Assembly (NCBI GenBank): GCA_002360495.1
Contig: DEQO01000052.1
Location: 389 to 16,251, forward strand
Source: Flavobacteriales bacterium UBA3364
GTDB taxonomy: Bacteria > Bacteroidota > Bacteroidia > Flavobacteriales_F > PHOS-HE28
Length of the DNA stretch: 15,863 nt
Reading direction: 5' to 3'
The position numbers and the translations under genes were made by a program. Positions 1 through 8,500 of the stretch are shown here, piece after piece. Each line of letters begins with the position of its first letter. Within the stretch, counting starts at the first letter, position 1. A model generated the notes under the pieces. That model was not told the origin of the DNA. It saw only the letters and a list, made by a program, of their open reading frames with translations, and made no database searches.

Positions 1-437
1 GAACGCCGATCAACTTCGATTGTGCGGGGGTCGCCAACGGAACGGCTTCTGTGGATGCTTGCGGTGTCTGCTCTGGCGGTACCACTGGCATCACCCCCAA
101 CAGCATGTGCCTCGATTGCGCCGGAGTCGTGAACGGAACCGCCAGCGTTGATGCGTGCGGTGTCTGCTCTGGCGGTACCACCGGCATCACACCGAACAGC
201 ACCTGCCTCGATTGCGCGGGGGTCGCCAACGGAACGGCTTCTGTTGATGCTTGCGGTGTATGCTCTGGCGGAACGACCGGCATCACACCCAACAGCACCT
301 GCCTCGATTGCGCGGGTGTCGTGAACGGAACGGCCAGCGTTGATGCCTGCGGTGTCTGCTCCGGCGGTACCACCGGTTTGATCGCGAACGCCTCCTGCAC
401 GGATTGCTTGGGTGTTGTCAACGGGACCAACACGATC
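1..437 (+). repeat. In-frame 96-bp tandem repeat array, Cys-rich
   Basis: Complete units begin at 54, 150, 246 and 342, each 96 bp (32 codons), after a partial unit at 1-53. The first three complete units are nearly identical. The fourth has diverged in its second half and ends the array. Each unit encodes two CxxC motifs, CGVC and CLDC (CTDC in the last), plus GTTG and NGTAS segments. Unit ends alternate between AGVANGTAS (partial unit and the unit at 150) and AGVVNGTAS (units at 54 and 246). The array sits inside the surface-protein gene and keeps its frame. The copy number upstream of the window is unknown. Confidence 0.95.
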
Positions 438-1958
438 GGCTCCTCATGCGATGACGGTGATCCGGATACTAGTGGTGACGTGTGGAACTCCAATTGCAAC
501 TGCGTCGGGGCAACGATCAACTGTTCAAGTGACGCCGGGCCCGACCAAGCTACATGTGCAACCACATTGACAATGGCTGGGATCGGCGAAGGGATATGGA
601 GCGGCCCCACCCAGGTCGTTTTCACGAACACTTCGGACCCGAATACGACGATCACTTGTTCGACGCCCGGCGTCTACATCTTAACCTGGACCGTAACTAT
701 CCCTGGCTGCACCGCAAGCGACGAGATCTCGGTGACCTTCAACAGCCAGATGGACCCCTCTTTCAATTATGGCACGAACGTTTTCTGCCAAAACACGGGG
801 ACGACAACGCCCCAGACGGTATCCCCGAACGGGTCCTTCAGTGCGGGTGTGGGATTGGTCATCGACCCCGTGACCGGTACGATCGACCCATCCAACAGTA
901 CAGCAGGGACATACACGATCACGCATTCCATCATGGGAAATTGCCCGACGAGCAGCGACCAGCAAGTCGAGATCGTAACCTCCTTCGACGCGGGTTGGTC
1001 AGCGCCGGTCAGCATTTGCGGGAATGCCTCCCCAGTGGACTTGAACGCACTGATCACCGGCGACCCTGGCGGTACTTGGTCCGGACCCGGGGTGATCGGG
1101 AACATGTTTAGCCCCGCCGGGTTGAGCGGCATCCTTGAAGTGACCTACACCGCCGGAACAGGGGCTTGTGCCGAGAGTTGGTCCTCCAACATCGCGATCA
1201 CCTCCGTTCCCGTCGCCAATGCAGGACCGGATGCAACCGTCTGCGGATATGAGCATGACCTGTCCGCGTTGGTCATCGATGGACAGGGCACGTGGTCTGG
1301 GCAGGCGACGTTCAGCCCGACGACCACCGATCCGGTCGCGCATGTCACGGTGGCTTCCTATGGCACCTATACGATGACTTGGACCGTGACCAACAATGGA
1401 TGCAGCGCAAGCGATATCTGTACGGTCGTATTCCATGACCCCGGATCGCCCATTTCCGTTGATGCCGGGCCCGACCAGAACCTGGAGGAACAGATGGATA
1501 CCCACTTGCAATCGTCCTCAACCCCGGGTGCTCAGGTGCTTTGGACCGTTCTGGAGGGATCCGGAACATTCGCCGACCCGACACGGCACGGGACAAACGT
1601 CCGGGGGATGGCCTTCGGCAGGAACGTGTTCCTGATCCATGCATTCATCGGGGACTGCCAGTCGGCATGGGACACGTTGGTCGTGAACGTTGGTGAACTC
1701 TTCATCCCGCAGGGGTATTCACCGAACGGTGATGGTCACAACGACCGCTTCGAGATCACCGGCATGGCGGCCTATCCTGGAAGCAAGCTCGCTGTGTTCA
1801 ACCGATGGGGACAAATGGTGTACGAGAACGATTCCTACGCGAATGACTGGGACGGCCATTCCAAGAACGGCCATGAACTCCCGAATGACACGTATTTCTA
1901 CGTGTTGAACCTATCCGGCAAAGACACGTACAACGGTTTCGTGGTTATCAAGCGGTGA
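1..1958 (+). CDS. T9SS type B surface protein with Cys-rich tandem repeats (5' partial)
   Basis: The frame is open from the first full codon at position 3, so the gene starts upstream of the window. The visible part opens with a 32-residue Cys-rich repeat array (to about 437). A CDDGDPDTSGD-type Cys-rich linker follows. Next come Ig/PKD-like modules, three of which begin with an AGPD-type motif near 531, 1215 and 1461. From about 1701 to the stop lies a gliding-motility-associated C-terminal domain (TIGR04131/CHU_C type): FIPQGYSPNGDGHND, then FNRWGQMVYE, DWDGH and a final GFVVIKR. In this family that domain is the type B signal that sends a protein through the type IX secretion system to the cell surface. 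Role: probably a large adhesin or surface-structure protein (inferred). The next gene starts inside its stop codon and encodes a PorP/SprF protein, the expected export partner. Confidence 0.9.
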   Translation, partial: TPINFDCAGVANGTASVDACGVCSGGTTGITPNSMCLDCAGVVNGTASVDACGVCSGGTTGITPNSTCLDCAGVANGTASVDACGVCSGGTTGITPNSTCLDCAGVVNGTASVDACGVCSGGTTGLIANASCTDCLGVVNGTNTIGSSCDDGDPDTSGDVWNSNCNCVGATINCSSDAGPDQATCATTLTMAGIGEGIWSGPTQVVFTNTSDPNTTITCSTPGVYILTWTVTIPGCTASDEISVTFNSQMDPSFNYGTNVFCQNTGTTTPQTVSPNGSFSAGVGLVIDPVTGTIDPSNSTAGTYTITHSIMGNCPTSSDQQVEIVTSFDAGWSAPVSICGNASPVDLNALITGDPGGTWSGPGVIGNMFSPAGLSGILEVTYTAGTGACAESWSSNIAITSVPVANAGPDATVCGYEHDLSALVIDGQGTWSGQATFSPTTTDPVAHVTVASYGTYTMTWTVTNNGCSASDICTVVFHDPGSPISVDAGPDQNLEEQMDTHLQSSSTPGAQVLWTVLEGSGTFADPTRHGTNVRGMAFGRNVFLIHAFIGDCQSAWDTLVVNVGELFIPQGYSPNGDGHNDRFEITGMAAYPGSKLAVFNRWGQMVYENDSYANDWDGHSKNGHELPNDTYFYVLNLSGKDTYNGFVVIKR

Positions 1959-2878
1959 GGTCCTTCTTCCATACCCTATTGGTTGCGGGCCTAGCGCTCC
2001 CGGTCATGTCGTTCGCACAGCACACCCCCCTGACGAGCCAATACCTCTTCAATGGATTGGTCATCAACCCTGCCTATGCAGGTAGTCGGGATGCACTTGC
2101 AACGAACCTGACCTACCGTCACCAGTGGGTCGGGTTCGAGGGCGCCCCAGTGACACAACTCCTCAGCGTCCATGCACCCATGGGACGTCGCAAACTCGGT
2201 CTTGGACTGCTCGTCTATAACGACAGGATCGGGGTTAGCCAGGAAACGGGCGTATTCTCCAATTATGCCTACCGGATCCGCTTCCGCAAGGGCAAACTAT
2301 CATTCGGGATCGGAGCTGGGTTCACCATTTTCCGAAGCCAATGGACCACCCTTGCACTACAACAGACCGGCGATCAGTCATTTTCCACGGATACCCGCAG
2401 TGCTTTCAGGCCCAATTTCAGTACGGGTGCCTACTACTACACGAAGTCCTGGTTCGTAGGCATCTCTTCTCCTTTCCTGATACTGCACCGCTATTCATCC
2501 ACTTCCGAAGGTTGGAGGATCAACGAAACGAAGGCGGACCTGCAACCCATGCTCACCGGTGGTCGCGTGTACCAATTGAACAAGGACATCAAGCTGAAGC
2601 CGTCGACATTGATACGTTACCGCGTGTCCAGCGGTGTGCAAGCCGATCTGAGCACGAACCTGATCCTGAAGGACAAGGTCTGGGTCGGAGCCTCCTATCG
2701 AACAGGTGATGCGTTCATTGCCTCACTGGAGGTACTCCCCACTCCTCAATGGCGACTTGGCTACGCCTACGACGTGGGTCTCTCGAGCCTGCTCCCGTAC
2801 CATCGCGGTTCGCATGAACTGATGGTGCAGTATGAATTCGGTTACCGTATCCGGGTCAAAGACCCCCGCTACTTCTAA
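1955..2878 (+). CDS. PorP/SprF family T9SS outer-membrane protein
   Basis: This 307-residue protein begins with a signal peptide (RSFFHTLLVAGLALPVMSFAQ). The mature start, HTPLTSQYLFNGLVINPAYA, has the family pattern of a short QY/QF segment followed by NPAYAG. The rest alternates polar and aromatic strands, as expected of an outer-membrane beta-barrel, and ends in aromatic-rich strands (YEFGYRIRV). Length and layout match the PorP/SprF family (TIGR03519). Members are T9SS-associated barrel proteins; SprF of Flavobacterium johnsoniae is needed to export the adhesin SprB. I chose the GTG at 1955 because it overlaps the upstream stop (GTGA), directly precedes the signal peptide, and no ATG lies before the mature region except one inside the signal peptide. 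The overlap implies translational coupling to the surface protein, its likely cargo. Confidence 0.9.
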   Translation: MRSFFHTLLVAGLALPVMSFAQHTPLTSQYLFNGLVINPAYAGSRDALATNLTYRHQWVGFEGAPVTQLLSVHAPMGRRKLGLGLLVYNDRIGVSQETGVFSNYAYRIRFRKGKLSFGIGAGFTIFRSQWTTLALQQTGDQSFSTDTRSAFRPNFSTGAYYYTKSWFVGISSPFLILHRYSSTSEGWRINETKADLQPMLTGGRVYQLNKDIKLKPSTLIRYRVSSGVQADLSTNLILKDKVWVGASYRTGDAFIASLEVLPTPQWRLGYAYDVGLSSLLPYHRGSHELMVQYEFGYRIRVKDPRYF

Positions 2879-5103
2879 TGCAGCGCCTTCTCCTGATATC
2901 CATGCTCCTAGCTGCGGCTTCGGCCGCTTCCGCCCAGGAGATCCATGAGGTAACGCCGCTGGACCTAGGCCCTCTGGCGGAGGACTATGCCCCGGTTTTC
3001 CTGGACAGTGGCTTGGTCATATGTTCATTGCGGGAATCCGAAGCGACGATCGCCTTCAAGAACGCGGAAACAGGGAAACCACTCGCCGACCTCTACTGGG
3101 TACCGATGGAGGATGATGTCCCAGGCCGACCCTTCCTGTTCAGTTCGAACCTGGCCACACCGGTCAACGATGGCCCTGCCACGTTCACCGACGGTGGTCG
3201 GTCGATTTGCTTCACCCGCAACCAAGTGCTGCCCAAGAAACTCTCGAACTTCAACGGCAACAACTCCAATCTGGGCTTGTACTTCAGCTCCCGGACGAAC
3301 GAGACGTGGAGCGCACCGACCGCGTTCGAGCACAATTCGACGAAGTACTCCGCCATGCACCCCGCGCTAAGCGCTCATGGTGACACGCTGATCTTCGCCA
3401 GCGACATGCCCGGGGGGTTCGGCAAGGTCGATCTCTATCGTTCAGTACGCGGATCCAATGGTTGGACCATTCCGGTCAACCTCGGTCCCATGATCAACGG
3501 TCCGGATAATGATGTATTCCCGGCCTTTGGCCAGGATGGAACGCTGTACTTCTCCAGTGATCGGGTGGGAGGGCAAGGCAAACTCGACATCTATGTGGTC
3601 CATATCGATGGTGAAAACTTCTTACCACCCCAGGCCTTGGAGGCGCCCATCAATTCCCCGGGAAATGACCTGGGCATGGCCATGCGCCCCGATGGCCGTA
3701 GTGGTTGGTTCAGCACGGACCGGACCGGGATAGACCGCATCTTCTCGTTCAAGCGCACGGTACCCAAATTCAGGGAGTGTGCTCCACAACAATTGAACAA
3801 CTACTGCTATTCGCTGAAGACCAGGCCTCACGCCGCTACGGTCACTCTCCCATTGGACCATGTGTGGGACTTGGGCGATGGAACGAGGATCACCGGAACA
3901 ATTGCGAACCACTGCTACAAGGATCCCGGCACGTTCACCGTACGATCGCTGCTGATCGATCGAAGGTCGGGCTCCGTGTTCCAAGAATTGAAACGGCACG
4001 ACTTCGTGATCGAAGACATCCGTCAGGCGTGGATCAGCGCCCCAGATACGGTCCGCACCGGGAGAGCTTTGATACTGGACGCGAAACAAAGTCATCTGCC
4101 CGATATGCAGGCCGGCGAGTTCCATTGGGACATGGGCGACGGCTCGCTGCTGTACGGGAACAGGACGCAGCATACGTTCCGGGCACCGGGCGTGTATGAA
4201 GTGAAACTCGATATCCTCTCCGTCCCGGACGCCGATGGGCATATCGCAAACCGCTGCAATACGCGGAAGATCGTGGTACTCGACCGCTTCCGCGACCACG
4301 AGGACATGGCGGTGGTGGCCACATACCAGGATGCGGCGGGGAATAACCACAGCTTCGAGTACCAAGAGCTACCGTTCGATCAGATGGGTGTGACCATGGA
4401 TGAACTCGGGGACGCCACGTTCTCGGTGGAACTGTTCGCTTCCAAGGACAGGATCAGCCTCGATGACCCGAAGTTCGCCGAGGTGCGCAAGCTCTACCGC
4501 GTGGTGGAACGCTTCGACCCTGAACGTGGTGTTTACACCTACTCCGTCGGTGAGACGAAGGACATGGAAGAATTGTACAAGGTGTTCAGGAAAGTGAAGG
4601 AACTCCAGTTCCTGGATGCGGAAGTACACCAGCTCCAGATGGAAAAACTGATGGACCTGAGCCAGCTCGATATGGCATCACTGCAGGAACTGGACCATAC
4701 CAAACTGCGCACCAACGCGATCCACTTCGCCTATAAGAGCGCCGATCTCGGCGAGGGGTCCGAAGTGATACTGGAACAGGTGACCGGATTGATGCGCCAG
4801 CACCCGGAACTGAAGCTCGTGATCGAAGCGCACACCGACGACATCGGAAGTCGCGCATACAACTTGGACCTGTCGCAGCAACGTGCCTTGTCGGTGTTGC
4901 AATACATGGAAGCGCACGGCATCACCGGTGATCGGTTGGTACCGATCGGGCACGGGAAGAACCAGCCCATCGCGTCGAATAAAACGGAAGAAGGCCGGAG
5001 CAAGAACCGGCGTGTGGAATTCCGTATGACGGTCAACGCCGATGCAGAAGCTTTCCAAAAGCAGGGTGCCCTTACAGGCGTTTCGAAGACTCCCACACGG
5101 TAA
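2878..5103 (+). CDS. PD40-PKD-OmpA family envelope protein, T9SS cassette partner
   Basis: The 741-residue protein has a signal peptide (residues 1-19, ending SAASA). Residues about 60-300 contain PD40/WD40-like propeller repeats (LIFASDMPGGFGKVDLY, LYFSSDRVGGQGKLDIY, GWFSTDRTGIDRIF). Two PKD-like modules follow, near 328 (VWDLGDG) and 415 (FHWDMGDG). Residues about 516-585 look SPOR-like (FSVELFASKDR to FLDAEV). The OmpA C-terminal domain spans about 613-720. Its peptidoglycan-binding pair is intact: Asp654 in HTDDIG and Arg669 in LSQQRA, with NRRVEF at 710-715. It should sit in the periplasm or at the inner face of the outer membrane and bind peptidoglycan. ATG overlaps the preceding TAA by 1 nt. 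It resembles PorE-type T9SS proteins but lacks the N-terminal TPR. The SPOR-like call is tentative. Confidence 0.88.
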   Translation: MQRLLLISMLLAAASAASAQEIHEVTPLDLGPLAEDYAPVFLDSGLVICSLRESEATIAFKNAETGKPLADLYWVPMEDDVPGRPFLFSSNLATPVNDGPATFTDGGRSICFTRNQVLPKKLSNFNGNNSNLGLYFSSRTNETWSAPTAFEHNSTKYSAMHPALSAHGDTLIFASDMPGGFGKVDLYRSVRGSNGWTIPVNLGPMINGPDNDVFPAFGQDGTLYFSSDRVGGQGKLDIYVVHIDGENFLPPQALEAPINSPGNDLGMAMRPDGRSGWFSTDRTGIDRIFSFKRTVPKFRECAPQQLNNYCYSLKTRPHAATVTLPLDHVWDLGDGTRITGTIANHCYKDPGTFTVRSLLIDRRSGSVFQELKRHDFVIEDIRQAWISAPDTVRTGRALILDAKQSHLPDMQAGEFHWDMGDGSLLYGNRTQHTFRAPGVYEVKLDILSVPDADGHIANRCNTRKIVVLDRFRDHEDMAVVATYQDAAGNNHSFEYQELPFDQMGVTMDELGDATFSVELFASKDRISLDDPKFAEVRKLYRVVERFDPERGVYTYSVGETKDMEELYKVFRKVKELQFLDAEVHQLQMEKLMDLSQLDMASLQELDHTKLRTNAIHFAYKSADLGEGSEVILEQVTGLMRQHPELKLVIEAHTDDIGSRAYNLDLSQQRALSVLQYMEAHGITGDRLVPIGHGKNQPIASNKTEEGRSKNRRVEFRMTVNADAEAFQKQGALTGVSKTPTR

Positions 5104-5432
5104 GTCGCGAAAAGGCCTTCGCTCACGATGCGACAGGCGGCTTCCGGTTCCGATGCTCCGTACTCCCGCAATGTCCACCCGATCGCATTGCGGCTGAGAA
5201 AGTCCATTATTCCCGGTGTGTCCGGTGCAGTTGGCAAGGACCGAGCAACGTTCCGTTCGCCATTCCATCCGGAGCAAGAGCGCTGTGTGCTGGACACCAT
5301 CAGTTACATGCAGGACCACCAAGCCGCTCAGGCCTGGATCCTGAATTCGCGCACCAACTGGCGCCCCACCCGCATCCTCATTCCGTGGAACGTGAACAGG
5401 TCATTCATACAGGCCCTCTGCGCCACTGCTAT
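5104..5432 (-). pseudogene. Decayed DNA alkylation repair (AlkD-family) gene remnant
   Basis: Reading the - strand, a frame ending in TGA at 5328-5330 encodes MNDLFTFHGMR (from 5408) and GRQLVREF. These resemble the N-terminal YMKxxFxFxGIxxPxRRxL region of the AlkD-like HEAT-repeat glycosylase family (PF08713). After that stop, another frame from about 5301 encodes TALLLRMEWRTER and VLANC, like the family's RTAILxQLKWKxxTD segment. A frame change near 5206 then leads to FLSRNAIGWTLREYGASEP (5201-5145), the family's highly conserved AIGWxLREY motif. Intact members are about 220-240 residues. Here the central part is missing and the end runs into the 3' end of the PD40-PKD-OmpA gene. I infer an inactivated gene with an internal deletion and a frameshift. 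The match was made by eye from remembered family motifs; the C-terminal motif is the strongest part. Confidence 0.62.
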
Positions 5433-5539
5433 CAAGATGGGGGGCCTTCGGACCTGAATGCCCGCACCAAAGGGACCCGATACAGGTCCAACGTCCATGC
5501 CTTCTCCATGGATCGCAGAACGCATTGACTTTCCATGGA

Positions 5540-5553
5540 CGGTCGATCGACCG
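5540..5553. repeat. 14-bp perfect palindrome
   Basis: CGGTCGATCGACCG is its own reverse complement, and a further CGATCG-type element overlaps its right end. It lies 40 nt before the start codon of the large T9SS surface protein and 25 nt before the possible -7 box. That is a plausible operator position. Nothing else ties it to a regulator, and GATCGA-type strings are common in this GC-rich DNA. Confidence 0.3.
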
Positions 5554-5578
5554 ATCGCGATAAGCGTCGGCGGTGCGG

Positions 5579-5586
5579 TACTTTAG
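5579..5586 (+). promoter_or_regulatory. Possible Bacteroidota -7 promoter box for the second T9SS cassette
   Basis: TACTTTAG matches the Bacteroidota -7 consensus TAnnTTTG at all but one fixed position. It lies just upstream of the ATGATG start at 5593, after the last stretch of non-coding DNA before the cassette. I see no clear -33 TTTG at the usual spacing. If the box is real, transcription would begin at or within a few nt of the start codon, giving an almost leaderless mRNA. Confidence 0.33.
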
Positions 5587-5592
5587 TCGGCC

Positions 5593-8500
5593 ATGATGGT
5601 CCTGTCCCGCTCCGTCCCGACCATGGCTCTCCTTTGCGCAACCGCAGAGCTCATGGCCCAGAACGGTATGCATTTCGTGGAGAACAAGGGACAATGGCCC
5701 GAGGTCGTGACGCATCAGGCGCAACTGCCAGGTGCAACCGTTTGGTGCGAGCGGGGAGCCATCCTGATCGACCGGTACGATGGCAGTGCCATAAACCACA
5801 CCCATGACCACAGCAGTTCGGACAAACCGAACCCTACTGTGCATCATCACGCTGTAAGGCTCCGGTTCGTTGGCGGCGGAGGCCATGCAAAAGGGATCGA
5901 TCAACAGCCGGGGACCTACAACTTCTTCCAAGGGAATGACCCCCTGAAGTGGGGCAGCGGCGCACGCGCGTACGATGCGACCCTTACCCAGGACCTCTAT
6001 CCCGGAGTGGACCTTCGCGTGCGGCGTGCGGAAAAGGGGTTGAAATACGACCTCATGATCGCGCCGGAGGCGGACCCCGCAGCGGTTGCATTCACGTATG
6101 ATGGTGCCGATGACGTGGTACTGAAGAACGACCACTTGATCATCACTACTTCCCTCGGGAACATAGAGGAGCACATTCCCCTGGCTTATCAAGAGCTGAA
6201 CGGCGTTCGGACCCGAATAGCATGCAGGTACGTGCTGAGGAACGGCGTGGTCCGTTTCGAACTGGGCGAATACGACAACAGCACCGCGCTCGTGATCGAT
6301 CCAGTCCTCGCGTTCAGTACATACAGCGGTGCGACCACCGACAATTTCGGTTACTCCGCCACCTATGATGAAAATGGCTTCCTGTATGGAGGAAGTTCCT
6401 CCTTCGGGAACGGCTACCCTACCACCGTAGGTGCGTACCAGACCTTCTGGGCCGGTGGCGATGGACAGAGCGGGACTACACCGATCCCAGGCACCGACAT
6501 CGCCGTCACCAAGTACGATACCACAGGCGGCTTCCTGATCTGGAGCACGATGCTCGGCGGCAGTGGTGATGATCTGCCTCACAGCCTGATCGTGAACAGC
6601 AACCATGAGGTGATCATCCTGGGTACCACTGGTTCCCCGGACTTCCCGACCACCGCGGGTGCCATGGACGCCTCCTTCGGTGGTGGCACCACGTACCAAC
6701 CCGAAGGTATCGGTGTCAGCTACCCATTGGGATCGGACATGATCGTAGCCCGGCTTTCCTCGGACGGGACCCAACTTCTGGGCAGCACCTTCCTCGGTGG
6801 TTCCTTGAACGATGGCCACAACAGCGCCGCGGCCCTCAAGGTCAATTACGCTGATGAGATGCGGGGCGAGGTGCTTCTGGATGCGAACGAGGACATCATC
6901 GTTATCAACTGCACGCAGAGCCTTGACTTTCCCGTGACTTCCGACGCGCCGCAACCCGTTTACGGCGGCGGAACGCACGATGGTGTCGTGCTCCGGTTGA
7001 ACCAGGCCCTGACCGATCTGGAGTGGAGTACGTTCATCGGCGGGTCATCCGCCGACGCCGCTTTCGGAGGTGCGCTCAATGACGATGGTGAACTCTTCGT
7101 TTGCGGTGGAACGGTAAGTCCCGACCTTGCCAGCACACCGGGTGCGTACCGTACCACATACCAAGGGGGGCAGGCAGACGCATTCTCCGGGCGCTATAGT
7201 GCGGACGGCTCATCCATCGAAGCACTTACCTATTACGGTAGCACGGCATACGACCAGGCATATTTCATCGATCTCGATCAGGACGGCAACGTATTCCTCT
7301 ATGGGCAAACCCTGGCACCGGGCACCCAGTTGATCTTCAATGCGCCATACAACACACCTGGCGCCGGCCAGTTCATCGCGAAGTTGGACCCCGCATTGGG
7401 CACACTCCTGATGGGTTCGCGCTTCGGTGTTGGGGACGGTACGCTGGACATAAGCCCCACGGCCTTTCTCGTTGACTATTGCAACAAACTCTACGTGAGC
7501 GGCTGGGGAAGTGACATCGGCATCGGTTTGGCGCTCGGTGTGACCGGAATGCCATTGAAGAACCCGTACCAAGCCACGACGGATGGCAACGATTTCTACC
7601 TCGCGGTGTTCGAAGTGGACATGGACAGCTTGTACTATGCGACGTTCTTCGGCAGTCCCAACAGCGAAGAACATGTGGACGGCGGCACGAGCCGTTTCGA
7701 CCGTCGCGGGCGCGTGTATGAGGCCGTGTGTGCCGGTTGTGGCGGGAGCGACCAGTTCCCCACGACACCTGGGGCCTGGAGCAACACGAACAACAGCTCC
7801 AACTGCAACCTCGGTGTCTTCAAGTTCGATTTCGGGACCCCGCTCGTGGTGGCCGCATTCTCCGCACCGGACGTGCTCTGCGCGGAACGCACCTTCACAT
7901 TCGCGAACCTGAGCGGCGGCGGGCCGGGCAACAGTTACTTCTGGGATTTCGGTGATGATCTCACCTCCACGCTCTCTTCCCCTACCCACACGTACAGCGC
8001 ACCTGGCACGTACACGGTCCGTCTCACGGCCAGCAACCCGAATGCATGCAACGGTTCCGACGAGGTGGTACATGATGTCGTCGTGGCCCCCGCCGGTCCG
8101 GTAGTGTCCGCGATGAACGACACCTTGATCTGCGGCCCGGTCGCCAGCATCACGTTGTCTGCCAATAGCAATGGCACTGCGGATGACTTCATCTGGAGTT
8201 CTTCGTCCCTCTTCCTCGACACCCTCAACCTTCCAGGGCTGGACAGCTTGTTCCTACTGGACCCGGCCATCAGCGGCATGTACCATGTACGTGGCTCGAA
8301 TGGATCCGTTTGTTCCGGTGAGGACAGCGTGAATGTTGCAGTGTCCTTCGCTGACGCTGCGGTTTCCGGCGACGTTTCATTGTGCGCTACGGACACCTCA
8401 ACCCTGACGCTCACCGGGATCGATGCCGGGTCCACCATCCTCTGGCAGCCGGATGCGGACATCGTTTCGGGCCAGGGAACGATAAGCGTGTCCGTTGCGC

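Noticed and set aside
1..437. CRISPR-like regular repeats.
   Set aside because: The 96-bp units are contiguous with no spacers, and they encode protein in frame within a T9SS surface protein.
5128..5457. A 109-codon + strand ORF in the gap after the first cassette.
   Set aside because: It has no signal peptide or recognisable motif, and it lies opposite the AlkD-like remnant, whose motifs explain the sequence better.
5401..6978. A 525-codon open frame on the - strand.
   Set aside because: It lies mostly antisense to the well-supported DUF7948/SBBP gene. Its translation shows no domain, and such long antisense frames are expected in GC-rich coding DNA.
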